Shown: positions 36,691 to 45,147, counted from the first letter of the stretch. The stretch: DNA of 64,000 bases from JAAZKA01 sp034926225 (GCA_034926225.1 JAYFRF010000008.1:147055-211054), one strand, 5' to 3'. A program made the numbers and translations. Notes: generated by a model from the sequence alone, not told the origin.

Positions 36691-37875
36691 TCAAGCAGAA
36701 AAGACGGTACGCCCGCCGATGATCGTACGGGATACGTTGATCTGATCGTCGAAGATGACGATATCGGCATCCTTCTCGGGCGCGAGCACGCCCTTACGGT
36801 CGGCAAGACCCATGATCGTCGCCGGGGTGACCGTCATCATCCGCACCGCGTCCACAAGGGAAACGTCGGCAAGATTGCGCATTGTACGGACAAGGCGGTC
36901 AGTTGTCGCAACGGAACCGGCGAACGCCGTATGATCCTGCAATTTGGCCACGCCGTCCTCGACGATGGCTTCGATGCCCTCATCCTTGTTGCCAAGGACA
37001 TAGAGCTTGCCTTCGGGCATACCGGCGGCGCGGATGGAGTCCGTAATCAACGCGATGCGCGCCGGCCCTTTGAGCTTGTAGATCATCTTTAACAGTTCCG
37101 CCGGCAGATGGCAGCCGTCGGCGATGATCTCGACGTACATATCATCCATGCAGTAGCCCGCTTCGATAACGCCTGCGAAACGGTAGGCGTTGATGCGGCG
37201 CACGGTGGACATACCGGAGTAGAAGTGGGTCAAAAGATGGTAGCCGTTTTCACGGGCATCCTCGACGTCAGAGTACAGGCCGTCGGTATGCGCGACGGAC
37301 GCGACGATCCCGCGGCGCTCAAGCTCCCGGCCGAGGGCCATCGCGCCGCGGCGTTCCGGTGCGATGCTCCAGCGGACGATGTCGTCGGTCATCGAGAGGA
37401 ATTCAAGATATTCCTTGGGGTCGGGATCTTTAATAAAGCGGGGATCCTGCGCGCCGCGCTGCTCATAGGAGAAGTACGGGCCTTCGAGGTGCAGACCGTA
37501 GAGCTCGGCGCCCTTGGTGTTTTTCGCCTTCGCCTCTTTAAAGTATGCAAACATGGCTTTCATTATGTCATAACTGCCGGTGGTTGCAGTCGGCAGAAGC
37601 AGCGTGGTGCCGTGACGCGCATGCATCTCCGCCGCGCCTAGAAAGGCTTCCGCAGAGCAGTCCATAAAGTCGTAGTTACCCGCGCCGTGGGTATGGATAT
37701 CGATAAAACCCGGCGCGACAATCTGTCCTTTCGCGTCGATGATCTCGCAGCCTTCGGTGCAGCATTCGCCGCGCACAATATCTACGATCTTGCCTTCTTC
37801 AAAAAGCACCGTCGCACCTTCGAATACCCGGTAGGGGGTTACGACGCGACCATTCATGATTGCCGTTCTCTTCAT
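36691..37875 (-). CDS. nagA: N-acetylglucosamine-6-phosphate deacetylase
   Basis: This 394-residue amidohydrolase converts GlcNAc-6-phosphate to glucosamine-6-phosphate plus acetate during amino-sugar and cell-wall recycling. Metal-binding features are GFIDIHTHGAGNYDFMD (His61, His63), GLHLEGPYFSYEQRGAQ (Glu), VASVAHTDG and LLTHFYSGM. The catalytic Asp is in ALITDSIRAAGMPEG. The length is normal. The promoter is clear. No nagB is present in the window. Confidence 0.94.
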   Translation of the reverse strand: MKRTAIMNGRVVTPYRVFEGATVLFEEGKIVDIVRGECCTEGCEIIDAKGQIVAPGFIDIHTHGAGNYDFMDCSAEAFLGAAEMHARHGTTLLLPTATTGSYDIMKAMFAYFKEAKAKNTKGAELYGLHLEGPYFSYEQRGAQDPRFIKDPDPKEYLEFLSMTDDIVRWSIAPERRGAMALGRELERRGIVASVAHTDGLYSDVEDARENGYHLLTHFYSGMSTVRRINAYRFAGVIEAGYCMDDMYVEIIADGCHLPAELLKMIYKLKGPARIALITDSIRAAGMPEGKLYVLGNKDEGIEAIVEDGVAKLQDHTAFAGSVATTDRLVRTMRNLADVSLVDAVRMMTVTPATIMGLADRKGVLAPEKDADIVIFDDQINVSRTIIGGRTVFSA

Positions 37876-37938
37876 TTCGTACTGTCTCCTTTATGCTGTT
37901 TCGTTCTATAAAAAAGAAATGAAAACTATACCAGTCTT

Positions 37939-37967
37939 ATTTTACACACATTTCTCGAATAAGTCAA
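37939..37967 (-). promoter_or_regulatory. Promoter of nagA
   Basis: On the minus strand TTGACT (37967-37962), 17 bp, TAAAAT (37944-37939). Confidence 0.75.
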
Positions 37968-37987
37968 TAGTTAGGAAATCGTTTTAC

Positions 37988-38016
37988 TTGCCAACGCGGC
38001 CCAATTATGCTATACT
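37988..38016 (+). promoter_or_regulatory. Promoter of the HAD phosphatase / metallophosphatase pair
   Basis: TTGCCA (37988-37993), 17 bp, TATACT (38011-38016). It is divergent from the nagA promoter, with only 20 bp between the two -35 boxes. Confidence 0.75.
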
Positions 38017-38047
38017 ACGTACAAATGCAAAGGAGGCAATACACACC

Positions 38048-38878
38048 GTGCGTACCTTATACATCGCCGACCTCGACGGCACCCTGCTCGACCCCTCCCC
38101 CGCCCTGACGGACTTTTCTCGGAAACGCTTAAACGAACTTACCGCACGGGGCCTGTGTTTTTCCGTCGCCACCGCCCGCACCGCAGCGACAGTGGACATC
38201 CTGCTTCGGGGGCTTGTCACCGGCGCACCGTGCGTGCTGATGAACGGCGCTTGTGTGTATGATCTCGCGGCGAAACGCTATCTGAAAGCCGAAACCTTTC
38301 CGATCGCGTCGATTTTGCCCGTAATCCGGCAGTTTTCCTTGGGCGGCTTCGCTTTTTCATTGGAAAACGGGCAGCTGAATACCTTCTATGAAGACGTCGG
38401 CTCGGACGCCGCGCGTGTATATATGGATGACCGTATAAAAAACTTCGGCAAAGTCTTCACACGTGTTTCAAGCCTCGCCGATGTCCCGGATGTACTCTAT
38501 TACTCCTTCACCGACCGCCGGGAACGGCTGGAGCCCGCCTATCTTGCGCTGAAAGCGCTTCCCGGACTGCGTGTGGAGTTTTATGTCGACGTCTATTATC
38601 CGGATAATCATTATCTGGAGGTTGCCAGCGCCGCCGCGTCGAAAGCGAACGCCGTCCGGTACATCCGGGAGGCTTGCGGCTTCGACCGGATCGTCGCCTT
38701 CGGCGACAACTACAACGATCTGCCGATGTTTTCCGTCGCGGACGAGTCCTGCGCGATGGAAAACGCGCGTGCGGAAGTCCGCGCCGCCGCCACCCGCGTG
38801 ATCGGCTCAAATGACCGGGACGGCGTCGCCCGTTATCTTTCCGACATATTCCCGTCCACGGAGGAAGCCAATGCCTAA
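38048..38878 (+). CDS. Cof-type HAD-superfamily sugar/nucleotide phosphatase
   Basis: The frame is open much further upstream, but GTG 38048 (MRTLYIADLDGTLLDPS) sits behind AAAGGAGG and begins with the HAD motif I, so I use it (276 residues). Motif I is DLDGT, motif II is SVATAR, and motifs III/IV are in ASKANAVRYI and VAFGDNYNDLPMF. A type IIB cap lies between. Members dephosphorylate sugar phosphates and related compounds in the cytosol, usually with broad specificity. The end overlaps the next gene by 8 bp. Confidence 0.9.
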   Translation: MRTLYIADLDGTLLDPSPALTDFSRKRLNELTARGLCFSVATARTAATVDILLRGLVTGAPCVLMNGACVYDLAAKRYLKAETFPIASILPVIRQFSLGGFAFSLENGQLNTFYEDVGSDAARVYMDDRIKNFGKVFTRVSSLADVPDVLYYSFTDRRERLEPAYLALKALPGLRVEFYVDVYYPDNHYLEVASAAASKANAVRYIREACGFDRIVAFGDNYNDLPMFSVADESCAMENARAEVRAAATRVIGSNDRDGVARYLSDIFPSTEEANA

Positions 38879-40049
38879 CGTAACGCTAAAGTCTGTCTCC
38901 ATCCCACACGGCCGCCGCGCCGTGGTTTTCTCGGACGTTCACGGCGCCGCAGCTTCCCTGCGCAATGTCATCGATCAGGTACGGCTTTCGGCCAGCGATA
39001 TTCTATTCCCCGTCGGCGACTATACGGAGCGCGGTGCGGACAGCATCGGCGTTCTGCGCGAGATGATGCGGCTTTGCCGGACGTATGAAGCTTATCCGCT
39101 GCTGGGGAACGTGGACGCCTATGTCCTGTGGATGTTCCACGACCATTCCCCAAATGCCAATACCGCGTTGCGCCGGGCGCTTGCGGCGGAAGGCGGGCGC
39201 TTTGCCAAAGAAGCCCGCGACGCGCTGGGGCTTGCGGAAGTGCCCGCACTGAATCCAAGCCTGTACGTCGACCCGGCGGCGCGGCTCGACCCGTCCTCCG
39301 ACGAAAGCATCCCGGAGGAAGACGCCGCCGCATTAAACGACTTCCGCGAAAAGGTCCAAAAAGCCTTTGCGCTGGAGCTTGCATGGCTCCGTTCGCTGCC
39401 GACCATCGTCGATACGGAGCGCTTTATTTTTGTCCATGGCGGGCTGCCGCATGAAAATCTCGACGCGCTTGTCGGCACAAACGCGTATCATCTGATGAAA
39501 AACGACAATTTTTTGGGGCAGGGCCTGCGCTTTTCCCGCTGGATCATCGTCGGACACTGGCCGGTGACGCTTTACCGTCCCCATATCCCGAGCGCCGTAC
39601 CGTACATCGCCGAATCTCAGCGGATTATCGGCATGGACGGCGGCTGCGGCGTAAAGCTTGACGGTCAGCTCAACGCAATGGTGATCCCCGACGCGCAGGA
39701 GGATCGTTTCGAATTTTACATGGCGGATTCCCTGCCCGAACGAGTCGCTCTCGACCGCCAGGAAGCGTCCCGCGATTCCTTCAGCATCCGTTGGGGCGAC
39801 CATTATGTACATATCCTCCGGCGCGAGGGAGACCGCATTTTCGTGCGTCACCTCTCCACCGAACGTACGCTGTGGATCCCGGAAAGCTTTCTCTTCCGAG
39901 ACGGCGACCCCGCCGAGATCGATGATGCGACGGATTACGCGCTGCCAGTGGAGCAGGGGGACCGCCTAAAGCTCGTCTGTGAAACCTCCCAAGGCGCTGT
40001 CGTAAAGAAAAACGGCGTCACGGGCTGGTATTATGGCCGCCTAAAATGA
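38871..40049 (+). CDS. Calcineurin-like metallophosphoesterase with C-terminal SH3-like domain
   Basis: It starts at ATG 38871 (MPNVTLKSVSIPHG) behind GAGGAAG, within the end of the HAD gene. The 392-residue product has the metallophosphoesterase motifs VVFSDVHGAAASL (Asp, His), PVGDYTERG (Asp, here GDY instead of the common GDx), LLGNVD (GN-D in place of GNHE), FVHGGLP and IVGHWP. The last 75 residues (about 315-392) look like a small beta-barrel SH3-like domain ending GVTGWYYGRLK. The pairing with a HAD phosphatase suggests nucleotide or sugar-phosphate turnover. The substrate is unknown. Confidence 0.85.
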   Translation: MPNVTLKSVSIPHGRRAVVFSDVHGAAASLRNVIDQVRLSASDILFPVGDYTERGADSIGVLREMMRLCRTYEAYPLLGNVDAYVLWMFHDHSPNANTALRRALAAEGGRFAKEARDALGLAEVPALNPSLYVDPAARLDPSSDESIPEEDAAALNDFREKVQKAFALELAWLRSLPTIVDTERFIFVHGGLPHENLDALVGTNAYHLMKNDNFLGQGLRFSRWIIVGHWPVTLYRPHIPSAVPYIAESQRIIGMDGGCGVKLDGQLNAMVIPDAQEDRFEFYMADSLPERVALDRQEASRDSFSIRWGDHYVHILRREGDRIFVRHLSTERTLWIPESFLFRDGDPAEIDDATDYALPVEQGDRLKLVCETSQGAVVKKNGVTGWYYGRLK

Positions 40050-40054
40050 CCGTT

Positions 40055-40079
40055 GGGGCGAACCATAAAGGTCCGCCCC
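40055..40079. repeat. Short GC-rich hairpin after the metallophosphoesterase gene
   Basis: GGGGCGAACC (40055-40064) and GGTCCGCCCC (40070-40079) pair with one mismatch. No T run follows, so I do not call a terminator with confidence. No gene is seen between 40050 and 40165. Confidence 0.5.
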
Positions 40080-40165
40080 TGCCGCGCCGGCAATCTAGCC
40101 GACGCTTCACTGGGATTTAAACGCACTAACAAAAACGGAATACCTCTCGGGCGCTCAAGGCCCGG

Positions 40166-40333
40166 TCAGCGGAAAATTTCGCCTACATTGTCGACGACAT
40201 CGCCCATCGTTTTAAGGACGCGCGCCGCACGAACCTGCGCAGGATAACGTTTCTTTTTCGGCATAAACATCATGGCAACCGCTGCACCGGCAATCATACC
40301 GGCGGCAATGCCTGTCGTAAAACTTTTATTCAT
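40166..40333 (-). CDS. Small single-pass membrane protein (55 aa), YtxH-like
   Basis: This short gene reads MNKSFTTGIAAGMIAGAAVA and continues MMFMPKKKRYPAQVR, then a helical tail VLKTMGDVVDNVGEIFR. The layout of one Gly/Ala-rich membrane helix (8-24), a basic KKKR stop, and a short amphipathic cytoplasmic tail is typical of YtxH-like small envelope stress proteins of Firmicutes, though this one is shorter. AAGGGGG lies 7 bp before ATG 40333. That RBS sits in one arm of a strong hairpin. Confidence 0.7.
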   Translation of the reverse strand: MNKSFTTGIAAGMIAGAAVAMMFMPKKKRYPAQVRAARVLKTMGDVVDNVGEIFR

Positions 40334-40337
40334 TAAT

Positions 40338-40381
40338 TAACCCCCTTCGCGTCGTTAGTATACCCGACACGAAGGGGGTTA
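40338..40381 (-). promoter_or_regulatory. Hairpin covering the ribosome binding site of the 55-aa gene
   Basis: TAACCCCCTTCG (40338-40349) pairs perfectly with 40370-40381, and GTCG/CGAC (40351-40354 with 40365-40368) extends the stem. On the minus strand the downstream arm contains the GGGGG ribosome binding site. No T run follows, so a terminator role for the upstream lipoprotein gene is less likely than translational control. Confidence 0.5.
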
Positions 40382-40400
40382 CACTGTTAATTTTAACCTT

Positions 40401-41069
40401 CTAACCGTCGATCGGCAGCAGGAACATGTTCTCCGCACGTCCGCCCCGTCCGCCATACGTCACAGGATACTCTGCTTCACAGCCGCCGCCTGAGACGACG
40501 ACGACAATCTTCGTTTTTCCTTCCGTGCGCTGCGCACGCAGAGCAAGCGCCGTACCGTCCTCCGTATATCGGATGATATACAGTTCATCACCCGCGCTGA
40601 CCGTGCCGTCTTCGTTCTCTATCGCCTGACAGACACTCATCTTCATGCTGTCGAAACGCGGGATGACGAGCAACGTTTCACCGTCCTCATCGACTATGTA
40701 CCGCTGCAACAGTACCGCTTCGCTAAGCTGCTCCCTGCTCGGGTTTTTGATGATCATCCCCATGCACAGTTCCGGCGCACCTGCATCCGCGAGGATTGTA
40801 TACGTCATATTCTCCGGATATCCGTAGAGGGCCTGCGTCGTCGCCGTTGTAGTTGCGGCAGTTTGTGTCGTTTGCACGGCTGTCGTAGCGGCTGCCGTCG
40901 TTACCATTTGCGTGGAGATCTTTGCTGTTGTCGTTTGTATGGAGGTGGCTGCGGCGGTTTGCGCAGACGTTGTGTGTATCGCCGTCGCGGTGGTCTTGCC
41001 TGTTTCGACCCGCGTACAAGCAGCCAGTAAGAGGCATAATACGCAAAGCCACGGTAAAAGCCTGATCAT
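40401..41069 (-). CDS. Thr/Ala-rich lipoprotein of unknown function
   Basis: A 222-residue protein with a lipoprotein signal ending LLLAAC at residue 18. Residues about 25-80 form a low-complexity Thr/Ala linker (AAATTAVQTTQTAATTTATT), like the glycosylated spacers of clostridial surface proteins. The C-terminal 140 residues form a compact domain with GGGCEAEYPVTYGGRGG near the end. I recognise no family. It follows the ECF S-component gene by 33 bp on the same strand with GGGAGG as RBS, so it is probably cotranscribed. Confidence 0.75.
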   Translation of the reverse strand: MIRLLPWLCVLCLLLAACTRVETGKTTATAIHTTSAQTAAATSIQTTTAKISTQMVTTAAATTAVQTTQTAATTTATTQALYGYPENMTYTILADAGAPELCMGMIIKNPSREQLSEAVLLQRYIVDEDGETLLVIPRFDSMKMSVCQAIENEDGTVSAGDELYIIRYTEDGTALALRAQRTEGKTKIVVVVSGGGCEAEYPVTYGGRGGRAENMFLLPIDG

Positions 41070-41102
41070 GCCCTCACCTCCCGCAAACGCTTTTATATAC
41101 CG

Positions 41103-41729
41103 CTACGTTCTTTGTGTCAGGCGCCCCAATGGCCTGACCAATGCGCCGCAGACGATCCCCGCGATCACAGCCTCCGGCAATCCGTTCGTCAGGACCGTCG
41201 TCATGATCAGCCCTAAAAGCAGTTCAAACGAGCTTCCGATCGCCGCAGCATACTGCGCACCGAAGAAGACGTAGATGCCGCCTAAAACCAGCAGCGTATG
41301 GACAACCGAACCGACGACCGCCGCGGTGCCCGCCGCGAGATAAGGCCGTTTGATTCTCCGGCTGAGAACGCGATACAGTGCCGTCGCGGTGACAGCCAGC
41401 AGAATGCGCGGCACAAAGCAGATGATCACGCTCCAGATCCCGCCGTTGATATCACCCACGGTGATAAAGGGGGTAAAGACAAACGAGGTGGGCAAGGGAT
41501 TTACTGTCCACCAAACCATACTGCATACGCCGAACAGCGCGCCCATATAGATACCGGGTCCCCAACCGAGGCAGATAGCCGCGATCAGGACGGGAATATG
41601 CGCAAGCGTCGCGACGATCGGCCCGATCGGAACCGAACCGAGGATGGTGAATGCGAAGATGATTTCTATAGCGGTTAAAAGTGCGAGCTGAACGAGGATA
41701 CGCGTGTTGATTTTACCGGGGTTTGCCAT
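41103..41729 (-). CDS. ECF transporter S component (predicted pantothenate, PanT-like)
   Basis: This 208-residue integral membrane protein has six hydrophobic segments, with the ECF S-component features LVQLALLTAIEIIFAFT in the first helix and VPIGPIVATLAHIPVLIAAICLG. S components bind a vitamin and share an EcfAA'T energising module encoded elsewhere. The gene lies directly downstream of coaX (127 bp, same strand), so pantothenate is the likely vitamin; this is a context inference. Without the energising module in the window, specificity rests on this pairing. Confidence 0.8.
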   Translation of the reverse strand: MANPGKINTRILVQLALLTAIEIIFAFTILGSVPIGPIVATLAHIPVLIAAICLGWGPGIYMGALFGVCSMVWWTVNPLPTSFVFTPFITVGDINGGIWSVIICFVPRILLAVTATALYRVLSRRIKRPYLAAGTAAVVGSVVHTLLVLGGIYVFFGAQYAAAIGSSFELLLGLIMTTVLTNGLPEAVIAGIVCGALVRPLGRLTQRT

Positions 41730-41856
41730 GTTACATACCTCCCGCTGCCGTTCCCGTCTTGCTTTCGGGATACGACGCGTAATTTAAGGAAAGGGCGATC
41801 TATTTTATAAACGCCTGCGGCTCCCGTAACATATCAAGGGATGTCGCGGCGGATTC

Positions 41857-42630
41857 TTATTTGTCTGTGTTGCGGCGATAGATGCAGTAAAGACCGTCCG
41901 GTACGAGTGTCGGGTCGAGCAGGATACTCGTTTCGCAATAGGGCGTTATGACCTGAGAGAACCCGCCGGTCGCTACGACGGTCGCATCGTCTCCGAGGAT
42001 GGAACGGTACTTCTGCGCCATGCCGTCGATCATCGACGCGGTGCCGAAAATGATACCGGAGCGCATGGAGTCGACCGTGTTCGTACCGATGACGTTCTGC
42101 GCGGTATCGAAGTCGATATGGGGCAGCTGTGCGGTACGGGTAGACAGCGCGTGCAGGGAGATCCCGATGCCGGGCAAGATGGAACAGCCGACGAAGCTTG
42201 AGAACTTATCAATCGCGCATATTTTCGTCGCGGTTCCGAGATCGAAAATGATGATCGGCGGCTTATACTTTTTCAAAGCCGCGACCGCGCCGCATACCAA
42301 GTCCGCCCCTAGGATCGCGGGGTTGTCGATCTTGATATTGAGTCCCGTACGCAGTCCCGGCCCGATGGTCAGCACACGGCAGCCCAAGAGTTTTGCGATG
42401 GCCGTTTTCAACGTCGTTTGCAGTGGTGGTACGACGCTGGAGATAATCGCACCCTCAAAGCCCTCGGCGGAGCGGTGATTTAAGTGCAGGATTGAGTTAA
42501 ATGTGATTGCGTACTGGTCGGCAGTCTTATCCGGCTCCGTCTGGATACGCGACGTAAAGATCGGGCGATCCGATGATTCATATGCCGCGAGTACGGTATT
42601 GGTATTGCCGACGTCAACTGTTAAAACCAT
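41857..42630 (-). CDS. coaX: Type III pantothenate kinase
   Basis: This 257-residue ASKHA-fold kinase catalyses the first step of CoA synthesis, phosphorylating pantothenate. It starts MVLTVDVGNTNTVLAAY (phosphate-binding Asp) and has the family's signatures GADLVCGAVAA with the catalytic Asp, IIFDLGTATKICAI, GCSILPGIGISLHAL and VVATGGFSQVI. The length is normal. Type III enzymes lack feedback inhibition by CoA. The promoter carries two copies of an 11-bp direct repeat. Confidence 0.95.
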   Translation of the reverse strand: MVLTVDVGNTNTVLAAYESSDRPIFTSRIQTEPDKTADQYAITFNSILHLNHRSAEGFEGAIISSVVPPLQTTLKTAIAKLLGCRVLTIGPGLRTGLNIKIDNPAILGADLVCGAVAALKKYKPPIIIFDLGTATKICAIDKFSSFVGCSILPGIGISLHALSTRTAQLPHIDFDTAQNVIGTNTVDSMRSGIIFGTASMIDGMAQKYRSILGDDATVVATGGFSQVITPYCETSILLDPTLVPDGLYCIYRRNTDK

Positions 42631-42648
42631 AATTGCCCCTCACATTCC

Positions 42649-42690
42649 CATTCTTTGGTTTTATTATAGCATTCTTTGGTCATTTAGCAA
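42649..42690 (-). promoter_or_regulatory. Promoter of coaX with direct repeats
   Basis: On the minus strand TTGCTA (42690-42685), 16 bp, TATAAT (42668-42663). CATTCTTTGGT occurs at 42649-42659 and 42670-42680, exactly 21 bp apart, flanking the -10. Confidence 0.65.
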
Positions 42691-42732
42691 GTGGCAATCC
42701 ATCCAATTTTCATGTCATTTTGATACTATTTT

Positions 42733-42993
42733 CTAAAAACGCGGCGCATTTCCCTCCTCGGCGCGCCGTGACAGCGCGCTCACGGCATTGCGAACACGCT
42801 CCAGAGCTTCATCTCCGGTCGCGGCGCCTTCGACATACAGAATGAGCCGCTTCCTACTCTCCTCCGGCAGCATCGCAAACGCTTCCGTCGCTCTCGGGTC
42901 CTGTGCGATGCGTATACCCAGTCCCAGCGGCATATCGGTCGCGGCGCCGGGCGCCGGCTCGGGCATATTGGTAAGAATATTGTGCAGATCCAT
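42733..42993 (-). CDS. Small conserved-looking protein of unknown function (86 aa)
   Basis: I choose ATG 42993 (MDLHNILTNMPEPAPG) with GGAGG 7 bp upstream; the frame is open 7 codons further. The product is soluble and mostly helical in its second half (PEESRKRLILYVEGAATGD then ALERVRNAVSALS). I do not recognise the family. It lies 63 bp after the degV gene on the same strand. Confidence 0.6.
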   Translation of the reverse strand: MDLHNILTNMPEPAPGAATDMPLGLGIRIAQDPRATEAFAMLPEESRKRLILYVEGAATGDEALERVRNAVSALSRRAEEGNAPRF

Positions 42994-43056
42994 TATAAAA
43001 ACCTCCGTATTCACGTATTATGCGGATATCATACGCTATTACGGCGATTTTTATGC

Positions 43057-43935
43057 TCAGCTGTGCCACTCGCGGGTCTTGCCGGTAAAGAATAAGGCGA
43101 TACAGCCCGGGCCGCAGTGTGTGCCGATGATCGGACCCATCGGCAGCACGTGGATTTTCCCGACCTGAACATGTGCGTTTATGTAATCGACCATCCACCT
43201 AGCGTCGCCGGGGCAGTCGGCATGGTTGATAATGATCACCTGGCGTTCCGGCTCAATGATATTTTCAAACATACGGTCACACATAATTTGAAGCGACGCA
43301 CGGCGTCCGCGCACCTTGCTGCCGACGGTGAGCTTGCCGTCGAGAGCGGTGTACATCGCGGGCTTAATGCCGAGCACGGTTCCGGCGATCGCCGCGGTAC
43401 GGGTTAAACGTCCGCCGCGGAAAAGGTGGTTTAGATCATCGACGGTAAACAGGTGGATAAAGTACTTTTTATTTTCTTCCGTCCACTCGTATAGCTGATC
43501 GATGGTCAATCCTTCGCGTTTCTTCTGTGCCATAGCGAGAGCCAGTCTGCCTTCGCCGCCGCATTCGGAGGTGGAGTCGATGGTATAGACCCGGGCGTCG
43601 GGATATTTTTCGCGTACCTCGCTGACCGCGATGAGAGAGGACTGATACATACCGCTGCACGCGGAGGCAAAGCCGAGGTAAATCACGTCGTGACCGGCTT
43701 CTATTTCATGGGCAAACTGTGTGAAAAAGAAGTCGGGGTTTAGCTGCGCAGTGGTCGGCATAGCGCCTTCGCGCATTTTCTGATAGAAGTCATGTCCGGC
43801 GAGCGTCACACCGTCGTCCGGGTAATCCACGTCATCGATGGAGAACGTCATCATGAACACCTTTAACCCGTTTTCCCGATACATTGCCGGTGTGAGGTCG
43901 CAGGTAGAATCCGTAAAGATAGTATAGTCGCGCAT
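43057..43935 (-). CDS. DegV family fatty-acid-binding protein
   Basis: A 292-residue protein with the DegV layout: YTIFTDSTCDLTPAMYRENG at the start, PTTAQLNPDFF, YLGFASACSGMYQSS (Ser that contacts the carboxylate), and the C-terminal GPIIGTHCGPGCIALFF. Firmicute DegV/FakB proteins bind a fatty acid and present it to the kinase FakA for phospholipid synthesis. No fakA is visible in the window. It is somewhat distant from the best-known FakB sequences, so ligand preference is open. Confidence 0.9.
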   Translation of the reverse strand: MRDYTIFTDSTCDLTPAMYRENGLKVFMMTFSIDDVDYPDDGVTLAGHDFYQKMREGAMPTTAQLNPDFFFTQFAHEIEAGHDVIYLGFASACSGMYQSSLIAVSEVREKYPDARVYTIDSTSECGGEGRLALAMAQKKREGLTIDQLYEWTEENKKYFIHLFTVDDLNHLFRGGRLTRTAAIAGTVLGIKPAMYTALDGKLTVGSKVRGRRASLQIMCDRMFENIIEPERQVIIINHADCPGDARWMVDYINAHVQVGKIHVLPMGPIIGTHCGPGCIALFFTGKTREWHS

Positions 43936-43968
43936 GAGAATCCTCCCGGATGTTAATTATATGGTAAA

Positions 43969-43997
43969 AGTATACCTGTTTTGTAAGGCGATTGCAA
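43969..43997 (-). promoter_or_regulatory. Promoter of the DegV gene
   Basis: On the minus strand TTGCAA (43997-43992), 17 bp, TATACT (43974-43969). A TATAAT at 43961-43956 could serve as an alternative -10 with poorer spacing. Confidence 0.6.
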
Positions 43998-44038
43998 CCC
44001 CAATTTTCTTAAAAACCGTCCGACTTTCAGAAAATTAT

Positions 44039-44067
44039 TTGCATTTTAACCCATGCCGTGGTATACT
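44039..44067 (+). promoter_or_regulatory. Promoter of galT
   Basis: TTGCAT (44039-44044), 17 bp, TATACT (44062-44067), 45 bp before the ATG. Confidence 0.75.
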
Positions 44068-44112
44068 ATTCTGCATTAATGAATCCATCGAAAAAGGAGT
44101 TCATATACGAAT

Positions 44113-45087
44113 ATGGCAGAATTACGTTATCATCCGCTGACCCGCGATTGGGTTATGGTCGCCTCGCACCGCCAAAACCGTCCGCAGATGCCCCGTGACT
44201 GGTGTCCTTTCTGTCCCGGTTCGGGTAAGGTTCCCGACGATTATGACGTACTCAAATACGATAACGACTTTCCGGCGCTTTCCCCGGATCCGCCGATTCC
44301 GGATGCCGTTGAGACGGCTCTCTACAAGACTGCGCCCGCCTACGGTAAATGCGAGGTCATCCTCTATTCTCCGAAGCATACAGCCACGCTGCCGGAGCTG
44401 TTGATCCACCATGTGACGAAGCTTGTTGAGCTTTGGACGGAGCGTTTCCGGGAGCTGTCCGCCGACGAAAAGATCAAGTACGTTTTCATTTTCGAGAATC
44501 GCGGCGCGGCTGTCGGCACAACGATGCCGCACCCGCACGGTCAGATTTACGCTTATCCTTTTATCCCGAAAAAGCTGGCTTTGGAAACGGAATCCTGCCG
44601 TGATTATTATAAAGAGAACGGCCGCTGCTTAATTTGCGACATGCTTTCAGACGAACGTACCGACGGCCGCCGCATGGTTTTTGAAAACGAGGATTTCTCG
44701 GTCTTCATCCCCTTTTTCTGCGAGTATCCCTACGGCATATACATCGTATCCCGCAGCCATAAGCAAAACCTGACGCAGTTTAACGCGCGTGAGCGGGAGA
44801 ATCTGGCGGTCTCCATCCGCGCGGCCGTCGGCACATTGGATAACCTGTTCGGCTTTCAGTTCCCATACATGATGTGTATGCACCAAAACCCGGTGAATTC
44901 CGGAGACTATTCCGCCGACTATCATTTTCACATCGAATTTTTCCCGCCGATGCGGGCAGCCGACAAGATCAAGTACAACGCCTCCTCCGAGACGGGGGCG
45001 TGGGCGCACTGCAACCCGACCGCTCCCGAGGACAAGGCGGTCGAACTCAGGGAAGCCTATCGGCGCTATTGCGCGTCTCAAGACTGA
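44113..45087 (+). CDS. galT: Galactose-1-phosphate uridylyltransferase
   Basis: This 324-residue HIT-superfamily enzyme moves UMP between UDP-glucose and galactose-1-phosphate in the Leloir pathway. It starts with the family's MAELRYHPLTRDWVMVASHRQNRP, here truncated. Active-site motif is TTMPHPHGQIYAYPF with the His-Pro-His nucleophile, and the second domain has NPVNSGDYSADYHFHIEFFPP. A Cys pair DWCPFCPG (about 30-37) probably binds zinc. No galK or galE is adjacent; the gene stands alone behind its own promoter. Confidence 0.93.
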   Translation: MAELRYHPLTRDWVMVASHRQNRPQMPRDWCPFCPGSGKVPDDYDVLKYDNDFPALSPDPPIPDAVETALYKTAPAYGKCEVILYSPKHTATLPELLIHHVTKLVELWTERFRELSADEKIKYVFIFENRGAAVGTTMPHPHGQIYAYPFIPKKLALETESCRDYYKENGRCLICDMLSDERTDGRRMVFENEDFSVFIPFFCEYPYGIYIVSRSHKQNLTQFNARERENLAVSIRAAVGTLDNLFGFQFPYMMCMHQNPVNSGDYSADYHFHIEFFPPMRAADKIKYNASSETGAWAHCNPTAPEDKAVELREAYRRYCASQD

Positions 45088-45147
45088 TGCGGACATGAGG
45101 TCTGCTAACGCGCGGGAGGCGCGCTGAACGCCGGGAACCTTTTGGCT

